Source: Calcarisporiella thermophila CBS 279.70 (Eukaryota > Calcarisporiellomycota). From it: a stretch of DNA of 64,000 bases. Under the pieces are notes generated by a model. The model worked only from the letters and a program-made list of their open reading frames with translations. It was not told where the DNA came from and ran no database searches. Numbering within the stretch: the first letter of the stretch is position 1; every line of letters starts with the position of its first letter. Position numbers and translations under genes: made by a program. Below, piece by piece: positions 24,387 through 35,475 of the stretch. The DNA lies in the NCBI RefSeq assembly GCF_041956535.1, contig NW_027192192.1, positions 307,051 to 371,050 of the forward strand. Reading direction: 5' to 3'.

Positions 24387-25103
24387 GCGCTGTCTTTTAT
24401 TTTCTGTTTCTTTTAATTGTTTTTTTATTTTGTTTCCCCTATTTCCCCCCCCCCCCCCCTATAAGATCAAAATAGCAAAGTTTACCTCCCTCCGCTTTTT
24501 TTTTATTCACATATTATGCTATTTAATTTATTTTCAAGTTCATAATTTTTTATACTTGCCATAGAACTCTTAATAGCTGCTCTGTTCTCATGCTTTCACA
24601 CCTTTTTTACCCGCGTTATTTTTTTCTATATTATTTATTACATACTTTTTAGTTACAGTTTAGTTTCTTGTCTTCAATGCTGACACGTTAAGTAATAAAA
24701 GAATTCTCTGCGTTTGTGGCTTGTTCAAGAAATTTCTCTTATTTCATTCCTGTGTGGAACTATTCTATCTTGCCTTGCTCTATCTCTTCAAGTCTGCTCA
24801 CCTAGGCTAATTGCATTGAAATTTGAATACCTTCTCGCATTTTGTTTTCGCATGGTATTATTTCCCCTATTTTTCTAGCATTATATTTAGTTTCCTTCAT
24901 AGCTCCTTCAAGCCTTTTAGGGCCATTGCCCTTTAATGACTGCGTCAGCTGCACATAGAAGAGCCAACTCACCGCCCTCCCCTGCTCTTTAAATTGCCTC
25001 ATACTATTTTTCCCTCTCTCCTCTTCAGCTACCCCCGAATCTTCTGCACTAGTTTACATTTGCACCTCACTCTGCCCTTTTTTACTAATTATCTCCATTC
25101 TCG
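24387..25103. other. Intergenic, pyrimidine-rich
   Basis: 717 bp, T- and C-rich on the plus strand, with a C-run at about 24446-24459. It covers the 3' flank of the RhoGEF and the ELL promoter. No ORF of note and no RNA gene seen. Confidence 0.5.
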
Positions 25104-27363
25104 ATGGCTGCTCTTCCTCCCAATTCGCGCATGGTACTGGGTGGCTATGGCGACCAGAAGAAACATGCACCAGCAGTAGCATTTCGACTAACCAAAGAAG
25201 CCTTGGATGCAATTCTCGATGGACACAAAAATAACATATCTATCAAGGTCCAACTTGGGAAGAATGGGGTTACTATCACTTACAAGGGAGCTTTAATTGA
25301 GATTGCTAATCCTGGTTTATATTTTTATAAAGGTTCTCACGGTTGGGTCTCAAACCTTCCACATTGCAAGCGTGGATGCCATCACACAGCCGACAGATTT
25401 GTACAAAAGCGCTACATTGCAAGGGGACCAACGACTAGACTTGACAGCGCGGATCACACATAAAGCCACGGTGCGGAGGGAGCTCAGTGCTGGCCTTAAG
25501 GATCGGTTCAAGAGTCTGACCCAGGCTGCGGAACAAGAAAAGCATGCTCGACAGTCAGTGTTGCTCGACCCGGCAGAAAGTGAGATCTCCCGCTCTACCT
25601 TCTCCTTCTATCTTACATCTGTGAGAAATGCTTAATTCATTTCCAATTCCTCTACTAGTTATGGCAGAAAAGAAACGATCCAAAGCGCAGGCTTCGCGGA
25701 AAGCACGGCCAACTTCTATTATTCCACCAACGGTGACGGTTACTGCACCCCTCTCCAGTCCAAGCCAGCTGCAGTCCTTGCGTAAGCGTGTACTGCAGTT
25801 CCTAGCGCTCTCCAAGTCGGCAAGCGATTTCGATATGATCATGAGTAAAACCTACTCACGAAAAGATGATTTATTGGCGATCCTCAACTCAGTATGAGTT
25901 TAATCTGTCATGCTGCAGCTCTTTTTTTATTTACATCCTTCTTTTCTATGTGCAACTAGGTGGCGATCAACGTTGGCTATAACAAGTGGACACTTAAGCC
26001 CCAGTCTTATAAAGAAGTTGATTACTATTGGCGAGTATATACCACTCATGATCGCGAACAAGCCATCCGAAATGGGCGCAAAGCGTTCGAGAGTCTAAAA
26101 CTTCCTCCTGATGCACCAGAGTGGGCACTGCTTGAACCACCTGTTCCTTCGCCTCGTATGGTCCCACCGGCATCCTATCCTACTAGTACATCTGGCACCT
26201 CGACACCTGCCGTCAAAAGTAATGAATCCACGCCAGAAAGTGCGGCCTCTAAGCGAAAAACTTCAGGGCGGACCGCTAAAGGGACCAAAGCTAGCGCATC
26301 AAAAACTAAAACAAAAAAGACGAATAAAAAGGAATTATCCGAGATGGAAACGGACGCGGCGACGTCTACGGCAGGCAAAACAGTAGCAGCTTCACAATCA
26401 AGGAAGGCGTCCGGTGCAAACTCTTCCGAAGAATTGAGTGGGAGTGGTAAAAAGCTCAAGGGAGCGGACTCCCTGACCGGTGTTCGAGATCATTCTCGCA
26501 AACGCCAGCCGGCGGGAGGAGGAGCAGCAGCAATAGATTCCACTGATTCCACTCCGCCAACTCGACGAGTCAACAAGCCCAAATCAAACGATATCAAACC
26601 AAACTCACTAGAAAAGAAAGCGTATATATCACCATCGTCATCGTCCCACAGCATCTCCAAGCGAGAGATCCCGCGCTCCGTAGCTGATTCCATGTCTTAC
26701 AGCAGGCAACACTTATCCCCACTTGTGGGAGAACTGTCAGACACGGGAACAAAAGCTCTTAGCCAGTCAAATCGAAACGGCCATACCCGCAGCACAAGTG
26801 CAAGCTCACTCTCCTCACCTGAAACGGCAGCCGCTGACCGCAAACGAAAAGTCGACACCGGCGCAAAGTCAGACACCACGCGCCCCTATAAAATCCCCAA
26901 GCGTAATGGTGGCCAGGTTGCAAATGAGCTCAAAATTGTGGACAATCTTGACGCGGTGTCCACATCCTCTTCCGCAAGCAACAGCGCTTCCACCACTCCC
27001 CTTCCCCGAGTAACAACTGTTGCGGAACTGCGCTCACTGCACGAATTATTCGCTGTTAAATACGCCGAGTACTCTGCTCTTAATGATCGCATTCAGCGCG
27101 AGCGACCGCAATTGGACGAGCTTTCTAAAAGGCTACAGCAAGCGCCTGCTGGTAGCGCAGAATACTCTCGAACTTTACACAAGATGACAGACTTAGTTCA
27201 GTCTCTTGGCATACGACAGATGTCAGCGAAATATATGCGGCTTCATAGAGAGATCGAGCGGATGAAGCGTGAGATTTGGAGCGCACATGAGCAGCTGTTC
27301 AAAGATCACCCGCATCTCCAACATCTTCAGCAACAGCAACACCATCAGCCCTCGGCTGCATGA
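25104..27363 (+). CDS. ELL: RNA polymerase II elongation factor ELL
   Basis: Suppresses Pol II pausing; part of the ELL/EAF and super-elongation complexes in the nucleus. Exon 1 (25104-25268) and exon 2 (25333-25620) join as ..GKNGVLTVGSQTFHIASVDA.., the N-terminal ELL domain. The next exon is read in the frame of KRSKAQASRKAR.. The nearest acceptor (CTACTAG, 25658) gives the wrong frame, while a later AG at 25672 restores it, so that junction is unsure. Exon 4 is 25960-27363. A winged-helix-like segment (LQFLALSKSASDFDMIMSK..) precedes a long basic Ser/Lys-rich linker, and the C-terminus is an occludin/ELL coiled coil (VAELRSLHELFAVKYAEY..EIERMKREIWSAHEQLF). Confidence 0.85.
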
Positions 27364-28490
27364 CGCCTCTATCAAATAGGTGCGATACTCTGTAAAAATA
27401 TTGAGAATGGAAATATATATTTCTATTTACAATGCCATTTATTACTATATAATCATTTATTTTATTAAACTTGAAAATTTCTACCTGAACTCTTTAATAA
27501 TATATTTCCCTTTTATTTCACTTTATAATTTTCACTGCGTTTGGATCATGCCTCTCATAAACTCTCACCAGATAGATCACTCAGTTAAATATTTACAATG
27601 CTGGGCGATAATGAAAAGGCTACTTTCCCTTGGCTATATGCCGCTGGGACGCCCTGATAACTGAGATATCCAAACGTACATGTATTCTGGAGATTGCAAG
27701 TTAGTTGCCTTGGTATGCTCGAATAATTCGAAAAAAAAAAATAACGAAGGCTAGATTTCGCATTGTGTTATCGTTACGTGGTAACTCCGTACAATCTCAA
27801 TTCTATTGAAGGCCCTAGTATGCATTGACCACATTAGTTGTCATTCAAATAATACTTTGGCACGCTAGTATTTTAAATGAACGGGGCCAATACCCATCAC
27901 AGGCAAAACTTGGCCAGTGCTAAAAAACCATTGAGGGGAAATTTCGACTGGTAGGGGTGCAGGTACTGTTGCGCAGATAATGGCTCAAAGAAGAAGAAAT
28001 AAAATGAAAAAAGTGTATAGGGAAATGCAGATTGTTTGTATGTGCAGACCATTGCATGAAAAAGGGGGAATGTACGATCAATGCGGGTACGATCCATAGA
28101 TGCTGAAACGAACAAGTTTCAATTGGAATTTTTATTAGGAAGAATGTTGCGAGGATGGTATAACGGGGTATACTTCTATACTAAAATAACCCAAGAAGGT
28201 TCTACATGATTAACTCAATACGATTTAAGTGTTAGATAACAATGTTATATGAAAAAATATATTTGAGATGACTATGAAAACTACTAGGCTGAATTGTATT
28301 TATTTAATTTAGATATTTTTCTTTTGAGATTAAAGGATCTTTTATTGAAAAGTCTCCTATACAAGTTAAATGAAAGGATTATACACTCTCTACCATTGCT
28401 TACATGTATTGCTTGTTTTACTGATGTCTACCAATATCAAACTATTAACGAAGTAGCTTAATACTCGATTCCTAGAGTATGTCCAGCACT
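27364..28490. other. Gene-poor AT-rich region
   Basis: Over 1.1 kb of AT-rich DNA after ELL with only short unconvincing ORFs. Nothing further supported. Confidence 0.5.
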
Positions 28491-28506
28491 ATTAAATTTA
28501 GATATT
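28491..28506. repeat. Left copy of 16-bp target-site duplication
   Basis: ATTAAATTTAGATATT, identical to 28842-28857. The two copies bracket the SINE-like element exactly. Confidence 0.8.
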
Positions 28507-28841
28507 TTTTTTTTGATCAATCAATGGAAACTTTTATTTAATTTCCATATATTACATGAAGTTAATGTCAATGGACTTAACGAGATATAGGTCCTTGATC
28601 GATAGACTTTCAATCGATATGCGTGTATCGCAGTTGTCGTGAATAGCATGTACGTGAAACCGATGTAATCTTTTGTACTTATCGTAAGGGCGGTCTTTTT
28701 TTCAATAATCAAGACTCAGCTTCTGATCAAGTGGATAGCAGTCACAAACTAAGAGTAAGTGCTGGTGGGGGAAGTGGGATTCGAACCCACGCCGTTCACA
28801 TCGGCATCCCAGGGATAGTCCACTACACTAACCCTCCCCCC
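28507..28841 (-). mobile_element. tRNA-derived SINE-like retroposon
   Basis: A 335-bp element read on the minus strand. It starts GGGGGGAGGG and has a tRNA-like head (28763-28841) with pol III box A TAGTGTAGTGG (28820-28830) and box B GGTTCGAATCC (28777-28787). It continues with a 250-bp unrelated body and ends in an A-run (plus-strand T-run 28507-28514). It is flanked by perfect 16-bp direct repeats, as left by LINE-dependent target-primed reverse transcription. The head has a good T-arm and 7-bp acceptor pairing, and encodes A-CCA right after the acceptor stem. It does not fold as a standard tRNA: no 5-bp anticodon arm exists at the right place, and the only clean hairpin (TGCCG/CGGCG around GTG) abuts the T-arm. 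A lone degenerate tRNA gene would not explain the duplication and A-tail. Confidence 0.75.
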
Positions 28842-28857
28842 ATTAAATTTAGATATT
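28842..28857. repeat. Right copy of 16-bp target-site duplication
   Basis: ATTAAATTTAGATATT directly abuts the 5' GGGGGG end of the SINE-like element. Identical in all 16 positions to 28491-28506. Confidence 0.8.
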
Positions 28858-28922
28858 ATTAATATTTCGACTGCGCCACATTTGCAAATACTAACATTAT
28901 TCTGTGAAACATTTTTTGTAGA

Positions 28923-29006
28923 GGTGATATGGTCGAGCGGTCTAAGACGTTAGACTCAAGTTCTAATCTGCGTAAGCAGGCGTGGGTTCGAATCCCACTG
29001 TCACCA
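28923..29006 (+). tRNA. tRNA-Leu (anticodon CAA)
   Basis: 84-nt type II tRNA without intron. The acceptor stem GGTGATA pairs with TGTCACC and the discriminator is A. The D-arm is TGGTCGAGCGGTCTAAGACG. The anticodon arm TTAGA-CTCAAGT-TCTAA gives anticodon CAA (reads UUG). The variable arm TCTGCGTAAGCAGGC can pair (CTGC/GCAG), and the T-arm is GTGGG-TTCGAAT-CCCAC. A T-run just downstream (TTGTTTTTT) fits pol III termination. Confidence 0.95.
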
Positions 29007-29827
29007 ATTGTTTTTTCCAATTTTTTTTTATATTTTTATATACTAAACGTAATGATTTGGAATTTATGCACACAGGCTATAAACTTATAAGTATAACAAT
29101 AGCATAGGCAGTAGCGCTAAGATATTCAGTTCAAAATTTTTGTTTATTTAAAAATCAACTTTTTTGACTATTTCTAATCAGAACTTTAATGCAGAATTGG
29201 CTCCGAGCAGAACGATTCGTTTTACGACAAAGTTCTGTGAGAGGCTCCGTGTTTGATATTCTGAATGTTTTTGTGCCATCATCGTTAGTCACCCTCCAGA
29301 CACGAACCCTCACCACCGGAGCATACCAGACTGTGGCTGTTGCATTAATTCCAAGAGATGGAATAATTCCTTATGCATTTGTATCTAATTGCTTGTGACG
29401 AATACCTATTCTCAACCTGTTCCACACCCATTCAGTATCCTGGTGCTTATTTGAGAAGGCGCAATATACCTCAAAAGTTTATCCCAGCAAATGAAATTGT
29501 TTAGCTTGGTTTATTATCAACTTTCACAAGGTTTATTATGTGCACACAACCACAGATATTCGCATTCTTTCTTTAGCACTTATGGCTTTTCTCTCTCACC
29601 TCAACACGCCTAAACTTCTTAAGCCAAAACAATAGCCTTCCTCTTCTGGTTCGCTTCTCTGCGTTTTTTTCCTTGGAATATCGGTTGCTTCTCTCCCCTC
29701 TCGAGAAAATATGCCAGGCTCTGATCTACATCTTTAAATATTTTGTTTAAAGTGCTACGCAATCTTTTCTCCAGCCTGAAGTTTTAGCGCACTGCAGTTT
29801 ACATTATCGGCTCCTCTTCAACAATTA
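29007..29827. other. Region without a supported gene
   Basis: It holds a 69-codon ATG ORF (29189-29398) with no domain and no splice support, which I do not call a gene. The rest is the promoter side of the following small gene. Pyrimidine-rich from about 29630. Confidence 0.45.
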
Positions 29828-30190
29828 ATGAACATAATGAACACCAGGGCCACCGCAGTTCTTGTAGACCAATTTTCGACAGAGTCCTTTCTAGAAGTGA
29901 ACCAAGAGAAGAGGAGAAAGGCAACGATACAGGAACGCGTGAATCATCGTGCTTTTATAACCCGCACTAAATGTAAAAAGAGAAAACATAAAGGGGGGAA
30001 AGAAAATATCCCTCCTTTGCCCGTGCAGCATATCTGCCTTCCGCGACCCAAACTGGTCCCAGTACTGTGTATACTGGAGCCGACTCGGCTAGGTCAAGGG
30101 GTTCGAGTGCTCAATTCTCGTCATGGTATGAGCGGGAAAACCTTACCGAAAGGTAGGCTGGCTAATGTCTTGGTCGAGTGTTCACGCTAG
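29828..30190 (+). CDS. Small basic hypothetical protein with a KEN box
   Basis: Single-exon ORF of 120 aa with two close ATGs (MNIMNTRA). The middle is very basic (KCKKRKHKGGKENIPPLP), possibly a nuclear localisation signal. KENIPP fits the KENxxP form of the KEN-box degron recognised by the anaphase-promoting complex. RxxL-type sequences (RPKLVPVL, KGRLANVL) could be weak D-boxes. No family recognised. Coding status rests on a clean ATG ORF and a protein-like composition; an additional downstream exon cannot be excluded. Confidence 0.45.
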   Translation: MNIMNTRATAVLVDQFSTESFLEVNQEKRRKATIQERVNHRAFITRTKCKKRKHKGGKENIPPLPVQHICLPRPKLVPVLCILEPTRLGQGVRVLNSRHGMSGKTLPKGRLANVLVECSR

Positions 30191-30422
30191 ATTTCTATTA
30201 TCATGTTTAACTCGACAACATTCATTCGTTCACCCATTCTATTTCACATCCAAAGAAAAGTTTATGCATTTTTCTTCATCCATTGCAGGAACGGGTCGGG
30301 ACTGGTTTATCATGATCCAAATTGTAGGCTGTAAATATCGATTATCATTTATGTATGATCATAATAATATATGCGTTTAATATCTTCAAAATATAAGCTA
30401 TTTTGTTTTATAATTCTAAAAC

Positions 30423-31225
30423 CTATTTCTGCTTATCAGCACCCCTCTCTAACTTGTCAATTACCACACTTGTCACCAGCTCACGTAGTCGTTCATCCTT
30501 TTCTTCCTCGCCCACGCTAGCAGTCATGATTTCCTCCACACGGTTAAAGAATGCACTTCCATTGGGTATATCATTTTCTTCGCCAGTTGCGTTTTCATCA
30601 TGATTGACTTCTTCATTCAAATGTGAATAAGCTTCTGTGATCTGTGGTGGGACCTCCTCGCCTGTCTTGGACCTTAAATATGCAGCAGCTTCTTCCCAGC
30701 CTTCTTCAAATGCAACCACTGCAGCCTAAATAATAAACTGAGTTAGAAAGGTCGCAACCTTGTATATCGCGATCATATCCTACCGTTTTTCCTTCTGAAT
30801 TCTTAACTGTAGGATCCGCTCCAAATTCCAAAAGCATTTCTGCCATCTCTTTCTCCTCTGCAACATAGAGAGGTGTGTCTCCGCAGTGATCGCGTTGATT
30901 TACATCTGCTCCACGCTCTATGAGGAACTTAACGAGTTCATAGTGATTGTAGGAAACTGCTGCTTGTCTAAAACCAATAACAAAATAGCATGGATTAAAA
31001 TTAACGAAGATATTGTAGTAGTCGGATTAATTCCAATACTTTACAGTGGCGTATACCCAAAGTCATCTTCAGCATTTACATCTATTCCGGAATCAAGAAG
31101 CTCCTTAACTCGATCCAGCTTACCATCCCCTATACTCTTATAAGAATTGATGGATACTTGCAATTCACGGAGAAATTACGATTAGTTTTACCAGCAGCCA
31201 GCCAAATATTATCTGTTGTTGCCAT
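30423..31225 (-). CDS. Ankyrin-repeat protein, Yar1-like
   Basis: Four exons joined by GT-AG introns: start ATG at 31225 (MATTDNIWLAAG), then GDGKLDRVKELLDSG.., QAAVSYNHYELVKFLIERGAD.. and AAVVAFEEGWEEAAAYL. It reads as three ankyrin repeats (..AEDDFGYTPL, ..QRDHCGDTPL, ..KNSEGKTA) in the N-terminal half, followed by an acidic C-terminus ending ..ERGADKQK. Layout and the start resemble Yar1, the chaperone of ribosomal protein Rps3, but ankyrin folds are widespread, so the assignment is tentative. It is divergent from RRP43 by 130 bp, so they likely share a promoter region. Confidence 0.8.
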
Positions 31226-31355
31226 TGTCCTCTGATATTTTTGAAATCGAAGAAACTAATTTTAATAGTTAAGCAAATATAAAATAACGGTCACGATATT
31301 TTCAGATCGAAAACAGCTCGAAGCCTAAGTTAGATAATCTTCAGCTCTCTCCATA

Positions 31356-32433
31356 ATGGACACTAGCAAAGCTGATACGCCAGCGTTTACATTTGATGTC
31401 TTTAAGCGCATCCAGCCAAGTGAATACATTCGCCGCTTTTTGGAACAGCAAGTACGCCCAGATGGACGTCCCTTAAATCGGTTTAGAAAGACCGCGCTTA
31501 ACACCGGCACAATCACAACTGCCGACGGATCGGCAGTTGCGCGGTTAGGTGGAACTACAGTTGTATGTGGAATAAAGGCTGAAGTTGCAGAGCCAAAAAT
31601 TAATAAACCAAACGAAGGATATCTAGGTATTACTCAACAACGTCCAATGGCTTTTGAAGTGATGTTTAATGCAGTTTATCTTATAGTGCCAAATCTGGAG
31701 CTATCACCAATATGTTCGTCCAAGTTTAAACCCGGTCCACCTATGGAGCAGGCTCAAGTAATGAGTGAACTACTAGATACAGTATTTAAACAGTGAGTCA
31801 TCAATAAATTGTAAGAGACAAAGTTCGAAATTAATATCGATTGTTCATGTATAGGTGCTCAGTGCTACGATTATCAGACCTTTGCATCGAGGAAGGAAAA
31901 GCAGTATGGGTTCTCTATGCAGATCTTTTGTGCTTGAATTATGATGGAAACGTTATTGATGCGGCTTTAATTGCGTTAGTTTCTGCTCTAAAAAACTGTA
32001 ATACCTATGCATATTTAGTGAATATATATAGTTTATTAATATGCTGTCAATTTAGTGCGACTTCCCAGTGCAAGTTATAACGATGGTTTGGTGAAGGCAA
32101 CTGAAGATCGTCCCATCCAAATTCAATTGCAACGGATCCCTCTTTCCTCTACTTTCGCTTTATTTGAGGGGTATGTCTGACCCGCTTTTTATGATAGCAA
32201 TTATCTAGCACTATAATTTAATTTATTGATATTACAGGCAATATCTGCTCAGTGATCCCAATGAGGCTGAAGAGTCTATAACCGAAGAGATGATAACAGT
32301 GGTGGTGGATGAGCGTGGCCAGTTGTGCCACGTGCGTAAAACGGGCGGCTTAAGCACAACACCAGAAATACTTCGGCAATGTATTGAAGCGGCAAGAAGC
32401 CGGTATTCCGAAGTAGAAAAGATTCTTGCATAA
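31356..32433 (+). CDS. RRP43: Exosome core subunit RRP43 / EXOSC8 (RNase PH-like)
   Basis: Non-catalytic RNase PH-fold subunit of the nuclear and cytoplasmic RNA exosome ring. Exon 1 is 31356-31626 and exon 2 starts 31687; later exons run to the stop at 32431-32433. Diagnostic blocks in order are PSEYIRRFLEQQVRPDGRPL, TADGSAVARLGGTTVVCGIKAE, VPNLELSPICSSKFKPGPP, LCIEEGKAVWVLYADLLCLNYDGNVIDAALIALVSALKN, PLSSTFALFEG and VVVDERGQLCHVRKTGG. These match EXOSC8/RRP43 better than RRP42 or RRP45. The catalytic residues of bacterial RNase PH are absent, as expected. Confidence 0.92.
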
Positions 32434-32636
32434 TATTTGTAAATAAAAGTTGTTTTACAACCATGGTTGTAGTGAAAGGACATTTTTTTTCTCGCATATA
32501 AGTGAGCAAATTAAGCCTACTATAGAGCTGAAAGATTCTGCGCAAATTTTATTTCATTAGCAATCAAAACTTGGTCTTTATTCTCGATAAAAAGCAATAA
32601 AAATTTTTTTGGAAAAAATCATAAATAAATATTTGA

Positions 32637-33571
32637 AAATCTGCTAGATTAATTCAATGTCTCTAGCATGCTATCGCTAGCGCAAGTGGTCCTCCCTTAG
32701 GAGATTTGACTACACCAGCAGAATATTGTGGCATGAACACACGTCTGAATTTGGACGTAGAGTTGCCAATACTACGGTGCCGGACATATCCGGACATAAA
32801 CACAATGCTTCCTGCTTGGATACGTACAGTCACTTGTGAGGATGATTGAGCATCTGTAATAGGAGGATAGAGTTTAGCGAGCCCACGATGAAATTGCGAG
32901 TATTCATCAAGATTATTTGGAGTCACATCTTCGCTATACTCTGAGACATATGGTTCAATGAATAGCGTGCCATTATTCTAAAATTTCTAGATTCAGTACA
33001 ATTTTATCAGTTCCTTAACCCGCGAAGTATTACCTCATCAACATCGTCAAGCGCTATCCAGCAAGAAATTGAAGGAACAACACTTGATATGTTATCCATA
33101 TACTCTGAATCCTGGTGCCACGCAAACTGCGCTTGAGAACTCCTAGGAGGTTTGACAATATACTGCTCATTAAACTAAAAGATTTATTGACAAATTGTAT
33201 AGTATAATATGAAAGAACTTTATAATCATTATCGGTATTTACCAAATATACATTTTCAAACAGCAAAAACTGCTTGGCAATAGCAGGAATTTTTCCTAAA
33301 AGCAGTGATATAACATCTCTATTAATTTGTGAGCGCATGTTTACGTAGGTATCACGATTTGTCTTGTAATCTTTATCATCGGGAGCATCAAAGTATCCAC
33401 AGGAGAGTGTCTCTGCATTATGATGGTAAGCGAAGCATTCAATATTACTTTTGATGAAGCATTTACCTATAACGCATCCCATATCGCAAAGTAAGTCGCG
33501 ATCGTTGTAAACAAAATTAACTAATACATCGCATTCATCGCGAAGTAGTTTGATTTCTGTTTGCGAAAGAA
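32637..33571 (-). CDS. Phytanoyl-CoA dioxygenase (PhyH)-like Fe(II)/2-oxoglutarate oxygenase, 5' end unresolved
   Basis: Coding sequence ends with TAG at 32663-32665; the few bases below are 3' flank. The protein has ..DECDVLVNFVYNDRDLLCDMGCVIE.., an LSCGYFDAPDD segment, the iron-binding HxD motif in FAWHQDSEYM, an ISCWIALDDVDENNGTL block with ..IEPYVSE, and a distal His within GSIVFMSGYVRHRS. These are PhyH features. Substrate is unknown; relatives hydroxylate fatty acyl-CoA or specialised metabolites. A 54-bp in-frame intron probably lies just after MGCVI. The most upstream traced exon starts after an acceptor at about 33572. An ATG with hydrophobic sequence at 33653 does not join in the right phase, so the start is not assigned. 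Confidence 0.75.
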
Positions 33572-33806
33572 CTGTTTATTTGAACAGAGATGAACTATAA
33601 GTTGAAAATAAGGAAGTCATCAAAAAAAATAAGACCATTCTCGCAAATCGCATAGCCTTTCGTGTGGAATTGGTGAATTAGAGAATTCGAGATCCTCATT
33701 TTCATATATACAAATTTTTACATTAATTTAAGTCTAGGATTCCATTACTCTTCCTTCGATAGAAAGTCACAATTAAAAGCCACAGAATGGTTTATTTCTC
33801 CTATAT

Positions 33807-35475
33807 CTAATACACTGGAAAATCGCTATCTATCTCTCGAGACCATTGTCTTAGTCCTCCGATAATATCTTTTGATATAATTCCAAATCTTCTCAAAATA
33901 TCGACTGCTAATTGTGAATCATTTCCCAGACGGCATATTACATACACTATCAATATACAGTTAATAAAAGGAAATTTGTAAATATCTTGAATAAATATTA
34001 GCTTACCTGGCTTCGACTCATCTTTTATTGATTCTCTCACCTCGTCGATCCGAGATTCAAGCTGTTTTATAGGCACATTCACACTGCCGTCCAACGCACA
34101 TATTTCATATTGCACCTTCTCACGCACATCGAGCAACAAATGAGGAGATGTGCGGTCTTTGTTATATTCTTGAACCGTAATACGATCTTGTGGTGACAAA
34201 ACTGTTATATCAGGCGTTTTGTCGAGTGCACCTCTTCCACAAAAGGCTACATAGTCAATAAGGCTGCGTTGTGTGGGATTCTCACCACATACACTACAAT
34301 CATGTCGTCGTGCGCGTAACTTGATATGCCGGAACATCGGTGCGGTGGTAGCGGAAAATAGAAGTAGCCATGGCTGCACCTGGTCTAAAGATTTATTATA
34401 ATGAGAATTGAATTCTACTCTGACGAGATAAAACGCTAAAATAACCTTGAATTTCAGCTAAAATTTTGATTGCTTCTAAGGCTTGTAAGCATCCAATGAT
34501 TCCCGGGACTATAAAAATAACAATGAAAATATATCTTATTGATACAGTAGTGAATCAATTCCCATAAATTATTCACATACCAACTCCAAGGACCCCATTG
34601 TCGGAACAATTTTGAACTGTTTCTGGAGGAGGTGGGGTAGGGTATAAACAGCGATAGCATGGCCCACCCTTCCAGTTATATACAGTAAGTTGACCTTCAG
34701 TGCGAAGTGCGCTTCCAGAAACAAGCGGTTTTCCAAGCATAACACATGCATCATTTAAAAGGTATCGTGTTGCTGCATTGTCGGTACAATCGAGGACAAG
34801 ATCATAAGGCTTTATAAGATTGAGAGCATTTGAGCTGTCGATAAGTAAATCATGAACATGTACTGTAACAGTTGGGTTCAGACTAAGAAAAAATTATATT
34901 TAAGTTAGTTCTAGTTGAAGAAATAATGTTAGGAAAAATTGAGTATTACTCTTCAATTGCCATCTTTGCAGAAACGACCTTCGAGATACCCGTACGAGAT
35001 TCTCCATGAATAATTTGGCGATGAAGATTGGATGTATCTACTGTGTCATAATCCACAATTCCAATTTCTCCCACACCCGCACCAGCAAGATAAAGTGCAG
35101 CAGGGGCACCAAGTCCCCCTGCACCGACAATGAGTATCGATGCTTGACGTAATTTGAGTTGCCCTAAATATAATGTTAGCTAGCCGATATTTTAAAACGA
35201 AAAGACAGTATTGCAATAAAAAAACCTTTCATTCCAAATCCATCTAGAATTAATTGCCTCCCATATCGCATTATCTCCTCCTTATTTAATCTATTTTCTC
35301 CTTTGCTCATGCTACTCTTTTCTATGCCTTCATTTTTCCTGGATTCTGGGAGCAAAGAGGATTCTACATTGCCGATTTGTAGCAGTTCCTTTAGCTGTTT
35401 ATTTTCTAATTCGAGCTTTGCAATCCTGGCTTTAAGCTCATCTATTTCATCTAATTTTATCGTATCTGAAGACAT
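33807..35475 (-). CDS. UBA4: UBA4/MOCS3, Urm1-activating E1 with rhodanese domain
   Basis: Adenylates and thiolates the C-terminus of Urm1 for tRNA wobble-uridine thiolation; some homologues also serve MOCS2A in molybdopterin synthesis. The start at 35475 is followed by a coiled coil ([20 protein letters not shown]) and [12 protein letters not shown]. The nucleotide fold is [33 protein letters not shown]. Zinc ligands are CYRC and CSVC. The E1 catalytic Cys lies in [11 protein letters not shown], and [15 protein letters not shown] follows. The C-terminal rhodanese domain has the active-site loop CRLGNDS and ends ..DFPVY. All expected catalytic residues are present. Several short introns are visible, near 33950-34010, 34385-34450, 34515-34580, 34880-34950 and 35165-35225. 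Confidence 0.93.

Noticed and set aside
24446-24459. C-run as a telomeric or G-quadruplex feature
   Set aside because: A single homopolymer tract in a pyrimidine-rich 3' flank with no repeat unit; no support for a function.
28305-28400. Possible second, degraded SINE copy with a similar 'TTTAGATATTTTT..' start
   Set aside because: Only the AT-rich edge is alike; no tRNA head or body similarity can be followed, so chance in AT-rich DNA is likely.
28763-28841. Functional tRNA-His(GUG) or tRNA-Gly(GCC) on the minus strand
   Set aside because: Neither anticodon gives a standard clover-leaf: the His hairpin overlaps the T-arm, and the Gly loop has no paired stem. The A-tail and target-site duplication indicate a SINE.
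29189-29398. 69-codon ATG ORF after tRNA-Leu
   Set aside because: No recognisable features and no splice extension; insufficient evidence for a gene.
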